This document shows, piece by piece, positions 7,851 through 17,020 of a DNA stretch of 54,764 bases. The notes below the pieces were generated by a model. That model worked only from the letters and a program-made list of their open reading frames with translations, did no database searches and was not told the DNA's origin. The position numbers were made by a program, and so were the translations under genes. This DNA comes from Deinococcus ruber (GTDB lineage: Bacteria; Deinococcota; Deinococci; Deinococcales; Deinococcaceae). The DNA lies in contig NZ_BMQL01000027.1 in NCBI RefSeq assembly GCF_014648095.1, positions 1 through 54,764 on the forward strand, given 5' to 3'. Numbering within the stretch: the stretch's first letter is position 1; each line of letters starts with the position of its first letter.

Positions 7851-10538
7851 TTACCACACCGGCCCAAGCCGGAAATGGAACTGCCCGCTTCCCGTCGCCG
7901 GGCTGAAGCCGTAGTCGAAGCGCACCTGAGCCAGCGTCGAGTTGTTGAACCCCAGGTCGATCTGAGCACCGATGCCCAGCGAATAGCCGAGCGTGGGCGT
8001 GTCCCCGTTGTTCCAGGCCGTTCCGGCATCGGCAAAGCCGATCAGATAAGCGCTCTGGGTAATGGCGGTGCTCAGGCCCAGGTCGTAGCGGTATTCGGCG
8101 CTGGTCGTCACGTAGTTGGTGCCCTTAAAGGCCGCATTGCCGTAGCCGCGCAGCTCGTAGGCCGGGTTGGGGCTGGAGTAGCCGATGGAATAGGTGGTGC
8201 CGGGCGGGGGCGTACCGATGAGCGTACCCGCATTCAGACGCACCGCGAACGCCTGCTGCTTCTGAGAGGTGCCGAAGCCCTTTTCGAGCGTATTGCCCAA
8301 TCCGAAATACGTGCTGGCTCCGCCTTCCAACTTCGTCCAGCTCAGACCCAGATCACCCGCGCTGCCGAACCCGTAGCCGCCATAGACGTTGGCCCGGAAG
8401 CCGTCGGTGGGGAAGGTGGGCGTGGTGGTGCTGTCGTAACGTGCGCCAACACCGACCACCGTGGTCAGACTGGTGGTGGGAAGCTGCGCGGTGGCAGCGG
8501 TGTCGGCATCGGCATTGGTACTGTACTTGGCAGTGTCAGCCGCTGTCACAATAACATTTCCACTCGAATCGACAGTTGACCCTTTCGGTATCACGTTACC
8601 AGCGGCATCTTTTGTGTCTTCAGTCGTCACTGTGCCTGTATCGGTCGCCTTGTACGGCTCCAGATAGTAGGTGTTGTAGTTAGTATTGACGCCCGCACTG
8701 ACGACCAGATTGTTACTGACGTTGCGCCCGATATTGACGCCGAAGCCCGTCGCACGCGTGGTGTACTGCCGCCCGGTGTTCTCGGTGGTATCCGCCGAAC
8801 CGTCAGCCTTCTTCACGTACAGCGTGCTGTTGCCCGTCACAGGACTGCCCGCCGTGAAGCTGATGCTGGTGCGCTTCTTGCGGAAATCGAGAAAGTCGAT
8901 GTCGAGCCAGGGAATCGTGTAGGTGGCCGACCCGCCGAAGACCTGCCCGGCATCGTTGGCAGCAGCGATCAGGCTGAAGTCGAGCGTGTGGCCCAGCCCG
9001 AACAGATTGTTGTTCTGAAAGCCGACCTGACCGTTAAAGCCGCTGGTGGTGTCGTAGCCCAGGCTGATCGGGAAGCTGCGCGTGCCGGTCTGCTCGGTCA
9101 CGGCCAGCACATACGTCAGGTTCTCGGGGTTCTTGGGGTCTGCCGATTTGGTGGTTAGGCCGGTCACACGCACCAGACCCAGCCGGGTCACGCGGTCGAG
9201 CGCGGCGCGGAAGGTCTTGTCGTTGTACAGCGTGCCGGTATCGGGCAGCTCGCGGGTAATCACGCGCTCCTGGGTGTTCTTGTTGCCGGTGTAGGCCAAC
9301 TCGTAGCCCGCGATATGCACTTCGTGGATGTTGAAGTTCAGGACACCCGCCTCGAAGGTCACGGCGTCGCGGGTGCTGATTTCGTAGCCCGCCTTGCGAT
9401 ACACGTCGCGCAGCGCCGCGAAATCGGCCTCGGCCAGCTGACGTGAGAACACGTCGCCCACCTTGGTCTTGATGGCTGCCTGAAGGTCGGCGGTGGGCAC
9501 GGCGGTGTTGCCGCTCACACGGATTTCCTTGACTGGTGCACCTGTGGCGTCGGCCACACCGAACAGCACCGTGACGCGGTTGGGGTTCTGGGGGTCGGAG
9601 GGCTGAAGCGCAAAGCCCACCGACTTGCCGCTGAGGTTGCTCAGGGTCCGGACGTCCTGTTCCAGCGTTGCCAGGCTGGGCGCGGTGCCCGCCTTGGTCA
9701 CGAGCACCGGGGCGCTGCCTGCCGGAAGCTGCAACGCCGAGAGATCGACACCCGACACCTGCCCTTCCAGAATGCTGATCTTCAGCACGCCGCCTTCCAG
9801 ACTGCTGGCCTGCGCGTTCACGCCGCTCGCCAGGTAGCCCGCCGCCTGATACTGCTGCTGAATCTGCTGCACCGCCGCAAAATACGTGTCGGGCGAGAAC
9901 TTCTTGGCGTCGTAGAGCGGTTGGAAGGCCGCCACGATCTGTGCCTGGGGAAGCAGGGTGCTGCCGGTCACTTCGATGCGCGAGATCGGCGCACTTTCAT
10001 CGACCACGTAGTTCAGATCGACGCTGCCGTCGGCGGTCGGCTTGGCCTCGGTGCTGATGCTGGGCGTAAAGGGATAGCCCTCGGCGCGGTAGTTCTGGGC
10101 CAGCGCGGTTTTCGACTGCTCGATTCGCACTGTGTTGAGTGTGGCCCCCGGCGCAATATTCAGCACGTTGGCGAGCGAGGTCTTGAAGCCGTCGGCGGGA
10201 AGGAAGGTCACACCCGTCACGTTGACCGTCTTGATGACCGGATTGGGCACTGCCGTGATGACCAGCACGTTCTGGCCGCCGATGGTCTGAAACTCGGCAG
10301 AGGCCGACTTGATGTAGCCGGTCGCCACCGCGTCGAGTTCGACCTGACGCAGATTCACGCTCGACAACGCCGCGCCGGGCTGCACATTCAGACTGGCTTT
10401 CAGGAAGTTGCCCAGCAGGTCGCTGGTGCCCTTGACCACCACGTCACCGACAGTGGCGGTGGCGGGTGTGGTGCTCTGAGCGAGGGCGTAGGGAGCGCTG
10501 AGGGCCACCGTAACGGCGAGGGTGTGTCTAAGCTGCAT
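7851..10538 (-). CDS. bamA: Outer-membrane protein assembly factor BamA
   Basis: The 895-residue Omp85 protein inserts beta-barrel proteins into the outer membrane. It has a signal peptide ending near YALAQ (residue 20). A series of POTRA-like repeats follows (for example VGDVVVKG, IKTVNVTG, ISRIEVTGS and VKEIRVSGN) and then a C-terminal barrel. The barrel has the L6 loop motif (LRGYGN, about 90 residues from the end) and ends FHFRLGPVW with an aromatic terminus. A Ser/Thr/Lys-rich insertion in the barrel at about 8520-8650 is locally AT-richer than its surroundings and may be a surface loop. The start at 10538 is supported by GGAGG four bases upstream; 21 more codons are open. A 488-nt gap lies upstream. 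Confidence 0.93.
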   Translation of the reverse strand: MQLRHTLAVTVALSAPYALAQSTTPATATVGDVVVKGTSDLLGNFLKASLNVQPGAALSSVNLRQVELDAVATGYIKSASAEFQTIGGQNVLVITAVPNPVIKTVNVTGVTFLPADGFKTSLANVLNIAPGATLNTVRIEQSKTALAQNYRAEGYPFTPSISTEAKPTADGSVDLNYVVDESAPISRIEVTGSTLLPQAQIVAAFQPLYDAKKFSPDTYFAAVQQIQQQYQAAGYLASGVNAQASSLEGGVLKISILEGQVSGVDLSALQLPAGSAPVLVTKAGTAPSLATLEQDVRTLSNLSGKSVGFALQPSDPQNPNRVTVLFGVADATGAPVKEIRVSGNTAVPTADLQAAIKTKVGDVFSRQLAEADFAALRDVYRKAGYEISTRDAVTFEAGVLNFNIHEVHIAGYELAYTGNKNTQERVITRELPDTGTLYNDKTFRAALDRVTRLGLVRVTGLTTKSADPKNPENLTYVLAVTEQTGTRSFPISLGYDTTSGFNGQVGFQNNNLFGLGHTLDFSLIAAANDAGQVFGGSATYTIPWLDIDFLDFRKKRTSISFTAGSPVTGNSTLYVKKADGSADTTENTGRQYTTRATGFGVNIGRNVSNNLVVSAGVNTNYNTYYLEPYKATDTGTVTTEDTKDAAGNVIPKGSTVDSSGNVIVTAADTAKYSTNADADTAATAQLPTTSLTTVVGVGARYDSTTTPTFPTDGFRANVYGGYGFGSAGDLGLSWTKLEGGASTYFGLGNTLEKGFGTSQKQQAFAVRLNAGTLIGTPPPGTTYSIGYSSPNPAYELRGYGNAAFKGTNYVTTSAEYRYDLGLSTAITQSAYLIGFADAGTAWNNGDTPTLGYSLGIGAQIDLGFNNSTLAQVRFDYGFSPATGSGQFHFRLGPVW

Positions 10539-11026
10539 TGTTCCTCCAGGACTGTATGCAAGTGACTCTGATCGGGCAGAGCAAACATGAGAACGGCGCA
10601 AAAATCAAAGGATGGGCGAAGTGATAAACCGGGACATGCGGGGAAAGCCGAGACGTTCAAAAAAGAGTGGCGAGCCGACACGGTGTTCTGCTGAAACGAG
10701 CATAGCGGTCTAACACTGAGAGCTTCTGAGAACCGGAACGGAAAGCTAATGAGCCGCATGTTCCGGCAGTGGTGTGTCCTGCTCCTTATGGCACTCACAC
10801 CTTCACGACATCTGAAGATTGTTTAAACAGTGCCCCAGGAACACGGGCAATTTTGTGGACTTATAGCGCGTGGCCTTGAAGATTCTCTCCAATGTGTCAC
10901 ATTCGTGGCTGTGGCCCTGAGAAGTGTGAAGTGCTGCTGATGCCGGGTTGTGGGAGACGCCGAGTACGTACGGCAGCAGCTTGTTCCGGTCAGGCTGGAG
11001 GCCGACAATAGCCGGGTGATACAGGC
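10539..11026. other. 488-nt intergenic region upstream of bamA and yggS
   Basis: I find no convincing gene here. For bamA (minus strand) a weak promoter TTGCCC, 17 nt, TTTAAA is readable near 10829-10857; it overlaps the 10-bp palindrome TGTTTAAACA and implies a leader of about 280 nt. A second candidate -10, TATAAG, lies at 10859-10864. A perfect palindrome AATGTGTCACATT is at 10891-10903 and could be an operator. No ribosome-binding site or leaderless box is evident for yggS. Confidence 0.4.
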
Positions 11027-11758
11027 GTGATCGAAGACGTGATACGGCAGATTCGGGCCGCCGAGGTCGCGGCAGACCGCGTGCCCGGTTCGGTACGGCT
11101 GGTGGCGGTCAGCAAGGGGCACTCGCTGGCGCAGATTCACCGTCATATTCTGGCCTACTCCGACCTTCAGCCGGGCGGCTTTCCGCTGGCCGAGAACCGG
11201 GGTCAGGAACTGCGCGACAAGCTCGATGAGCTACGGGCCGAGCAGGGTGCAGCCCAAGCAACCCCCGAACAGCCCCCGCTCGAATGGCACTTCATCGGGC
11301 CGGTGCAGCGCAACAAGGTGAAATACCTTCAGGCGGTGACGCTGATTCATACCATCGAGACGCTGGAGCAGGCCCAGGCAGTCGCGCAGGCCGCGCAGAA
11401 GTGGGGCCACGCGCCCGACGTGCTGCTTCAGCGCCACAACGGCGAGGCCCAGAAGCACGGCGCGTCGGATGAAGAATTGCCGACGCTCCTGCGCGGTGTG
11501 CGCGAAGCCGGACTGCACGTGCGCGGTCTGATGGTGATGGCTCCCTACGACGATCTGGAGGCCGCAGAGCGGGTCTTTGCCGACACGGCGCAGCGAGCAC
11601 ATGCCCTGGAACTGAGCGAAATGAGCATGGGCATGAGCGACGATTTCGAGGCCGCCATTCGGCACGGAGCCACGCTGGTGCGCATCGGGCGGCGGCTGTT
11701 CGCAGAGGCATCCAGCGGCAAAAACGACCTTACCGACCCGGCCTTTGGGCTACACTGA
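11027..11758 (+). CDS. YggS/PLPBP-type pyridoxal-phosphate homeostasis protein
   Basis: The 243-residue protein matches the YggS family (alanine-racemase N-terminal TIM-barrel fold) that binds and buffers PLP. The PLP lysine is in [11 protein letters not shown] (about residue 30). [23 protein letters not shown] and [22 protein letters not shown] are the usual later motifs. It uses a GTG start at 11027; no Shine-Dalgarno or clear TANNNT box is seen. It lies directly upstream of divIVA, the arrangement of many Gram-positive division clusters, although sepF and yggT are absent here. Confidence 0.9.
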   Translation: MIEDVIRQIRAAEVAADRVPGSVRLVAVSKGHSLAQIHRHILAYSDLQPGGFPLAENRGQELRDKLDELRAEQGAAQATPEQPPLEWHFIGPVQRNKVKYLQAVTLIHTIETLEQAQAVAQAAQKWGHAPDVLLQRHNGEAQKHGASDEELPTLLRGVREAGLHVRGLMVMAPYDDLEAAERVFADTAQRAHALELSEMSMGMSDDFEAAIRHGATLVRIGRRLFAEASSGKNDLTDPAFGLH

Positions 11759-11851
11759 CCGCATGATGCACAAGGATCATACTTCGTGCCGTGCCCGGCG
11801 CAACACCGCTTCCCGGCAGAAGCGTTCAGCGCAGTTTCAGCGAGGCTGCCT

Positions 11852-12694
11852 ATGAAGTATTCACCGCTGGACGTGCGCCATCAGGAATTCCCCGGCACTA
11901 TGGGCGGTTACCGCAAAACCGAGGTTCGCACCTTTCTGAATGACATGGCCGACGAACTCGAAGGCCATCTTCAGACGCAGCAGAGCTTGCAGGCCCGCAT
12001 CCAGGAACTCGAAGCGCAGCTTCAGGAATACCGCCAGATCGAGGAAGACCTGCGCCGTGCAGTGGTGAGCGCCGAGCGCATCGCGGGCGAGTTGCGCGAG
12101 AATGCCCGCCGGGAAGCCGAACTGATCTCGGCACAGGCCGAGGTCTACCGTGACGGCGTGACGCAGCAGGCCAACGCCCGCTCGGCAGCGCTGGAAGCCC
12201 GGCATGAGGCCCGCACCACCGAACTCGAAACGCTGCACCGTGCACGCGGCACCGAACTGGAAGCTGCTCATCAAAGCCGCAGTTCGCAGCTCGAAGCCAG
12301 TTACAACGCACGCTTTTCCGATCTGGAATCGCTGTATCACCGCCGTCACCGCGAGCTGGAACAGGGCATGAGTGCCCGCACCGCTCACCTCGAAGCCGTG
12401 TTCAGCAGCCGCCACAACGAACTGAGCACCATGCTGAGCCGCGCCCGCGAAGAGCAGGCACAGTTCGTGGCGCAGTACCGCGCACTGGTCGGGTCGTTTT
12501 ACGAACTCTCCGCCCGCCATCTGATGCCCGACACTGCGCCGCTGCCGCTGGAACTGCCGCATACCGCCACCGAGTTTCCGCTGGCGCTGGGCAACGGCGC
12601 ACCCGGCGAGATGCGCCCGCTGAACATGTCGCTCGACGACGCCGACGAAGACAAGCAACCCCGTCCGGTGGTGGAAGAACAGCAGTTCGTATAA
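11852..12694 (+). CDS. divIVA: DivIVA-domain cell-division/polarity protein with hendecad repeats
   Basis: The 280-residue product starts MKYSPLDVRHQEFPGTMGGY, the DivIVA N-terminal domain that binds curved membrane, followed by the coiled-coil segment YRKTEVRTFLNDMADELE. Residues 109-196 consist of eight consecutive 11-residue units, for example ARSAALEARHE, ARTTELETLHR, ARGTELEAAHQ and SRSSQLEASYN, which predict a hendecad coiled coil. The C-terminal 70 residues are Pro/Leu-rich and then acidic and probably disordered. The start at 11852 is chosen for the conserved N-terminus; 22 codons upstream are open. It lies 93 nt after yggS. In Deinococcus DivIVA acts at the septum and in chromosome segregation. 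Confidence 0.92.
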   Translation: MKYSPLDVRHQEFPGTMGGYRKTEVRTFLNDMADELEGHLQTQQSLQARIQELEAQLQEYRQIEEDLRRAVVSAERIAGELRENARREAELISAQAEVYRDGVTQQANARSAALEARHEARTTELETLHRARGTELEAAHQSRSSQLEASYNARFSDLESLYHRRHRELEQGMSARTAHLEAVFSSRHNELSTMLSRAREEQAQFVAQYRALVGSFYELSARHLMPDTAPLPLELPHTATEFPLALGNGAPGEMRPLNMSLDDADEDKQPRPVVEEQQFV

Positions 12695-12709
12695 GAAGCG
12701 TGATGGGTG

Positions 12710-12746
12710 AAGGGGGACGAGTGATGAGCGGATCACCGTCCCCTTT
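12710..12746 (+). terminator. Terminator after divIVA
   Basis: AAGGGGGACG pairs with CGTCCCCTT (one bulged G), and the stem continues inward with GTGAT/ATCAC around GAGCGG. TTTT follows at 12744-12747. Confidence 0.7.
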
Positions 12747-12750
12747 TGCC

Positions 12751-14445
12751 TTACCGGGTGCCGATCTCCCCTACCCGCGCCTTCAGGTCGCCGAGGTCGC
12801 CGCGCAGCTTTGCCGCCTGAGCCTGAGCGCTGTTCAGACGTTCCTGCTCACCCTCGATAAAACGGGTAAACGGACTCATGGCGTCGCGCAGCCGGGCGTC
12901 GGCGCGGTCCTGTTCGCGCTCGTATTCGCGCCGCACGATGGCTTCGAGCGACTCGCGCAGTTCGGTCACTTTCAGGCGCAGTTGCCGCAGCGCTTGCAGG
13001 CGCTTGGCGGGCAGAATCAGCAGGCCCAGGCTGCCCAGCGCCAGCCCGCTGAAAATGAAGGTGAAGTCGGCGGCCAGGGTCGCGCCCAGCACTGCCCCGA
13101 TCACGCCCACACCCACGCCGCCCGCGCCCAGCCCCACCACGCCCTTCATCGCTTCCTCGGTATCGGCGGCAAGCTGGCGCGTCAGCTGGCTTTCGGTCAC
13201 TTCCTCGATGTGGCGGCTGGCACTTCCGGCGATGCCCTCGATCAGGGCGTGGCGGTCGTACGAAAAGCGCGTGCGGGCGATCTCGCTGCTGGGCTGGCGG
13301 CGGATCAGGAAGGCCTGCACGTCTTCCCAGAAATGCAGATTGGCCTCGACAAAACGGTCGATCATGCTGGCGAACTGGCGCTCGATGGCCTGTGGCAGGT
13401 CGCCCACCGCCTGTTCGCGGAAGTGCTGCTCGATGCCCCGCGAGTTGATGAGCTGGCGGATATTGCCGATTCTGAGCGTCTGATCGATGAATTTGTCGGC
13501 CCGCGCCTCGAATTCGCCCAGCAGACGACCCACGCGGTTAAGCTGTCCGTCCAGCTCGCCCTGCATGGTTTCGTGGTGGCGTTGCCGCTGCGCTTCCAGG
13601 CTGCTCAGGGTTTCCAGATCGGTCTTCAGGGTGTCGCGGGCCGCGCTCGCTCGGCGCTCCTCTGCGCCCAGAATCTCGGCGGCGGCACTCAGCGGACTGC
13701 TCAGCTTCAGGCGGGTGCGCTCGACTTCGCCCAGCCGCGCCTGAAGGGCAGCCCGTAGCGCCTGAAAGCCCGCGTCTCCCCCGCGCTGCTCGCCCCGCGC
13801 CGACACCAGATACACCGGGGGCGTCAGGTTCAGCTCGGCCCGCGCCCCGGCCTCCACGAAGGCCTTCACCTCGTCGCGCTGGGCCTGCGTTTCCAGCAGA
13901 TCGGCCTTGTTCACCACCATGACCACGCTGCGCCCCCAGCGGGCTGCCAGACTCAGGAATTGCCGCTCGGACTCGGTAAAGGGGCGGTCGGCACTCGTCA
14001 GAAACAGCAGCAGATCGGCCCTCGGCAAAAAGCCTTCGGTCAGCACCTGATGTTGCCGGATGATGGCGTTGGTGCCGGGCGTATCGACCAGTGCCACGCC
14101 CTCCAGCGCGGTAAGCGGCAACCGCAGGCGCACCACGAACGGGTCGGAAGTGGCTTCGGGCGCTCCCTTCTCGCCGTGAACGAGCACATAAATCCGGTCG
14201 GTGGTGGGTGTGACGCCTTCGGGCAGCACCGCGTCGCCCAGCAGCGCATTGACGAAACTCGACTTGCCCGCGTTGAACTCGCCCACCACCACCAGCAGAA
14301 AGCTCTCGTCGAGATTGGCGAGCGCCTGCCTCGTCTGAAGCAGCGCTTCTTCCGGCGCACCCTGAAGACTCAGAAACGCCTGGAGGTCGGAGAGCAGCGA
14401 GCGTTCCCGCGTAAGGAGAGTCTGAACCTGTTCCGTGACGAGCAT
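12751..14445 (-). CDS. Dynamin-like GTPase
   Basis: The 564-residue protein has a G domain with P-loop GEFNAGKSS (residues 55-63), G3 DTPGTN (121-126) and G4 NKAD (179-182). A long helical middle follows. There is then a paired hydrophobic hairpin near residues 455-505 (GVVGLGAGGVGVGVIGAVLG and FIFSGLALGSLGLLIL) and a final coiled coil. This is the layout of bacterial dynamin-like proteins that bind and remodel membranes. TACACT lies 6 nt before the ATG, so it is leaderless; an extra 37 codons upstream are open but would cross the divergent promoter. Its membrane target is unknown. Confidence 0.88.
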   Translation of the reverse strand: MLVTEQVQTLLTRERSLLSDLQAFLSLQGAPEEALLQTRQALANLDESFLLVVVGEFNAGKSSFVNALLGDAVLPEGVTPTTDRIYVLVHGEKGAPEATSDPFVVRLRLPLTALEGVALVDTPGTNAIIRQHQVLTEGFLPRADLLLFLTSADRPFTESERQFLSLAARWGRSVVMVVNKADLLETQAQRDEVKAFVEAGARAELNLTPPVYLVSARGEQRGGDAGFQALRAALQARLGEVERTRLKLSSPLSAAAEILGAEERRASAARDTLKTDLETLSSLEAQRQRHHETMQGELDGQLNRVGRLLGEFEARADKFIDQTLRIGNIRQLINSRGIEQHFREQAVGDLPQAIERQFASMIDRFVEANLHFWEDVQAFLIRRQPSSEIARTRFSYDRHALIEGIAGSASRHIEEVTESQLTRQLAADTEEAMKGVVGLGAGGVGVGVIGAVLGATLAADFTFIFSGLALGSLGLLILPAKRLQALRQLRLKVTELRESLEAIVRREYEREQDRADARLRDAMSPFTRFIEGEQERLNSAQAQAAKLRGDLGDLKARVGEIGTR

Positions 14446-14451
14446 GAGGGC

Positions 14452-14487
14452 AGTGTAGCGGCGCCGTACCCCCAAAGACGCTACCCT
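14452..14487. promoter_or_regulatory. Back-to-back leaderless promoters
   Basis: Minus-strand TACACT (14452-14457) and plus-strand TACCCT (14482-14487) are separated by 24 bp. They lie 6 and 7 nt from the ATGs of the GTPase and the 91-residue gene, so the 49-nt gap consists of two promoters that share DNA. Confidence 0.65.
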
Positions 14488-14494
14488 GCACGGC

Positions 14495-14770
14495 ATGACG
14501 GCACCGAGCGGTATCCGCTTCGCCCTGGAGGGCATCGACGAGATCACCTTCGCCAAAGTCCTGCGCGACCTGATGAACGATGCGGCCTTTGCACGGCCCC
14601 TCCAGGTCCAGGCTCAGCCCCCGAAACCTGCACAGGTAGGGCGGCCCCCCGAAGACGCCGCGCTGACGCTGGTCTTTGACGAAGCGGGCAGAGCACAGGC
14701 CATCGCCGCCATGCAGCGCCTCAAGACCATCATGCTGCGCTACGGCGTGCAGATCGACAGCGTGAAATAA
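14495..14770 (+). CDS. Small hypothetical protein
   Basis: The 91-residue soluble protein has a helix-rich N-terminus (FALEGIDEITFAKVLRDLMND), a Pro-rich middle and a C-terminal helix ending in GVQIDSVK. I do not recognise the family. TACCCT is 7 nt before the ATG, so a leaderless transcript diverges from the dynamin-like GTPase gene. The good promoter and the absence of a better frame support it as real. Confidence 0.7.
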   Translation: MTAPSGIRFALEGIDEITFAKVLRDLMNDAAFARPLQVQAQPPKPAQVGRPPEDAALTLVFDEAGRAQAIAAMQRLKTIMLRYGVQIDSVK

Positions 14771-14843
14771 GGGAAATCAGGAAGCGCGGGAACCCTGACA
14801 CACGGCGCTCTTTCCTTCTTTTTCCTCGTCCTGTCTCCGGCGT

Positions 14844-15557
14844 TTACCCGATCTCTTTCGGCCCTTTCAGCCCGGTCTTGCCTTCCCGCGCTTCCAGCAC
14901 TGCCGCGACCTGCTGCGGCGTCACGCCCACTTCGGCCATTGCAAACAGCGTGTGGAACAGCAGATCGGCCACCTCGGTGCTCAGCTCGGCGGTGTCACGG
15001 TTCTTGGCCGCCAGCAGCACCTCGCCCGCTTCCTCGACGATCTTTTTCAGCACCCGGTCGAGGCCGCCCGCGTGCAGACGCGCCACGTAGCTCTTCTCGG
15101 GCAGCGTCGCCAGTCTGTCCTGAATGGTGTCGTACACGCGCCCCAACACGCCGTCCAGCCCCCCTGCAACGGCTGGCGCTTCGGCTTCCAGCAGCGGCGT
15201 GAAATAGCAGCTGTACGCCCCGGTATGACACGCCGGGCCGCTCTGCTCGACCACGTACAGCACGCTGTCACCGTCGCAGTCGAGCGACACGCTCACCACC
15301 CGCTGCACGTGCCCGCTGGTCAGCCCCTTGACCCACAACTCGCTGCGAGAGCGGCTGAAATACGTGCCCTGCCGGGTGCTGAGCGTGTGTTCCAGCGCCT
15401 CCAGATTGGCATACGCCTGCATCAGCACCGCGCCGGTCTGCACGTCCTGCACGACCACCGGCACCAGACCCGCTGCATCGAACTTCACGGCGCTCAGGTC
15501 GGGCACTGTGTTCTCATCCACTAATCTATTCTCACTCACTGGTCTGTCCCCGCTCAT
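14844..15557 (-). CDS. hisIE: Bifunctional phosphoribosyl-AMP cyclohydrolase / phosphoribosyl-ATP pyrophosphatase (HisIE)
   Basis: The 237-residue fusion carries two histidine-pathway steps. HisI (about residues 20-115) has [20 protein letters not shown] with the zinc cysteines. HisE (about 130-237) has [18 protein letters not shown] and the acidic helix [10 protein letters not shown]. The start at 15557 is preferred because its ATG overlaps the TGA of hisF (ATGA coupling); an ATG four codons upstream is also in frame. It is co-transcribed with hisF. No other his genes are nearby, consistent with scattered his genes. Confidence 0.94.
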   Translation of the reverse strand: MSGDRPVSENRLVDENTVPDLSAVKFDAAGLVPVVVQDVQTGAVLMQAYANLEALEHTLSTRQGTYFSRSRSELWVKGLTSGHVQRVVSVSLDCDGDSVLYVVEQSGPACHTGAYSCYFTPLLEAEAPAVAGGLDGVLGRVYDTIQDRLATLPEKSYVARLHAGGLDRVLKKIVEEAGEVLLAAKNRDTAELSTEVADLLFHTLFAMAEVGVTPQQVAAVLEAREGKTGLKGPKEIG

Positions 15558-16345
15558 TGGTCTGCCCACGCGGGCCGCACGTTCAGGCCGCGCCGCTTCA
15601 GATCGGCTTTCACCGTGTTCACCGTCAGCTCTCCGAAATGAAAGACGCTGGCCGCCAGCGCGGCATCAGCGGCTCCCTCGGTCAGCACGTCGTAGAAGTC
15701 GTCCAGCTTGCCTGCCCCGCCGGACGCGATCACCGGCAGATCGACCGACCTGCTGACCAGCCGGGTCGCCTCCAGATCGAAGCCCGCCCGCGTACCGTCG
15801 GCGTCCATGATGTTCAGGCACAGTTCGCCTGCCCCCAGCCGCTGCCCCTGCTCGGCCCAGGCCAGCAGGTCGAGGCCGGTATCGACGCGCCCGCCGCCCA
15901 CATACACGTTCCAGCCGTCGCCCTGCGCGTGCCCGGCAGCCCGCCGTTTGGCATCGATGCTCAGCACCACGCACTGCGCCCCGAAATGGTCGCTCGCCTC
16001 GCGAATCAGCTGGGGATTCTTGACCGCCGAACTGTTCACGCTGATCTTGTCGGCTCCCGCCAGCAGCAGTTCCCGGAAATCTGCCACGCTGCCCACGCCG
16101 CCGCCCACCGTCAGGGGCATCAGCACCGCTTCGGCCACCTGCGCCGCCACGTCCAGCATCAGCTTTCTGCCTTCGTGGGTGGCGGTGATGTCGTAGAACA
16201 CCAGTTCGTCGGCCTGCTGGCGTTCGTACTCCTGAGCCAGAAGCAGCGGGTCTCCGGCATCACGGTGATTCTCGAAGAACCGCACGTTCTTGACGACCCG
16301 GCCATTCTGAACGTCCAGACAGGGAATGATGCGCTTGGTCAACAC
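15554..16345 (-). CDS. hisF: Imidazole glycerol phosphate synthase subunit HisF
   Basis: The 263-residue (beta/alpha)8 cyclase uses ammonia from HisH to make IGP and AICAR. It opens [19 protein letters not shown] with catalytic Asp in CLDV. The second catalytic Asp is in VLSIDAKRR, and phosphate-binding loops GGGVGS and ASGGAGK are present. The start codon is GTG at 16343-16345. TACACT lies 7 nt upstream, so this is a leaderless message beginning with GTG. It overlaps hisIE by ATGA. Confidence 0.96.
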   Translation of the reverse strand: MLTKRIIPCLDVQNGRVVKNVRFFENHRDAGDPLLLAQEYERQQADELVFYDITATHEGRKLMLDVAAQVAEAVLMPLTVGGGVGSVADFRELLLAGADKISVNSSAVKNPQLIREASDHFGAQCVVLSIDAKRRAAGHAQGDGWNVYVGGGRVDTGLDLLAWAEQGQRLGAGELCLNIMDADGTRAGFDLEATRLVSRSVDLPVIASGGAGKLDDFYDVLTEGAADAALAASVFHFGELTVNTVKADLKRRGLNVRPAWADQ

Positions 16346-16442
16346 GCAGAGCAGTGTACCCCTGGCGTGGGCACAAGATGAACGCAGAGCTGACGATCAC
16401 TCCGATGTGATGAGTCTACTGTTAACCGTTCGTTCGACTCAT

Positions 16443-16471
16443 TTAATCTTCACCCTGAATGTTAATATTCT
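16443..16471 (+). promoter_or_regulatory. Possible sigma-70 promoter of the response regulator gene
   Basis: TTAATC (16443-16448), a 17-bp spacer and TATTCT (16466-16471) lie in an AT-rich stretch about 55 bases before the ATG at 16527. GGGAGA six bases before the ATG is the ribosome-binding site. Confidence 0.4.
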
Positions 16472-16526
16472 ATAAAGGCCAAGGCTGAAAGGAGCTATCC
16501 TTTAATCCAGTGAGGCAGGGAGACCG

Positions 16527-16991
16527 ATGACGCAGCATACGGCGACACAGCACATAGCCCGGCACCTACTGCTAGTAGACGATAATCTGCACGATCTCGA
16601 ACTGGCACTGGAAGCTCTTCACGACGTTCCGACACCGGCAAGGGTGGTCACGGCCCTGGGCGGCTCGGAAGCGCTCGCGTATCTCAATACCCATACTCAG
16701 GACGCTCAGCGGCCCAGTCTGGTGCTGCTGGACCTGAAAATGCCGCAGATGGACGGTCTGGGTTTACTCGACGCCATCCGGAATACCGCCACGCTGCACG
16801 ACATCCCAGTCGTCATTCTGACCACCAGCCGCGACGAGGCCGATATTCGCGCCTGCTACAAGCGGGGCGCAAACGGCTACGTGGTCAAGCCGCTGGAGTT
16901 TTCCAGCTTCGCCACGACCTTGCGGGCCACCATGACCTTCTGGCTGGGCCTGAACCAGACGCCGGGCATGGTCAAAGCGCAGCTGGTTTAG
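16527..16991 (+). CDS. Single-domain response regulator (Rcp1-like)
   Basis: The 154-residue CheY-like receiver has no output domain. The acidic pocket is Asp18-Asp19 (LLVDDN), the phosphoacceptor is Asp69 (LLDLKMPQMDG), Thr100 is in ILTTSRDE and Lys121 is in YVVKPLEF. The loop after the phosphorylation site resembles Rcp1-type regulators that partner phytochromes or hybrid kinases. No kinase gene is in the window. It has a normal leader and Shine-Dalgarno site. Confidence 0.93.
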   Translation: MTQHTATQHIARHLLLVDDNLHDLELALEALHDVPTPARVVTALGGSEALAYLNTHTQDAQRPSLVLLDLKMPQMDGLGLLDAIRNTATLHDIPVVILTTSRDEADIRACYKRGANGYVVKPLEFSSFATTLRATMTFWLGLNQTPGMVKAQLV

Positions 16992-17020
16992 AGCCGTTAT
17001 CTGAAACCGGCAGCCAGAAG

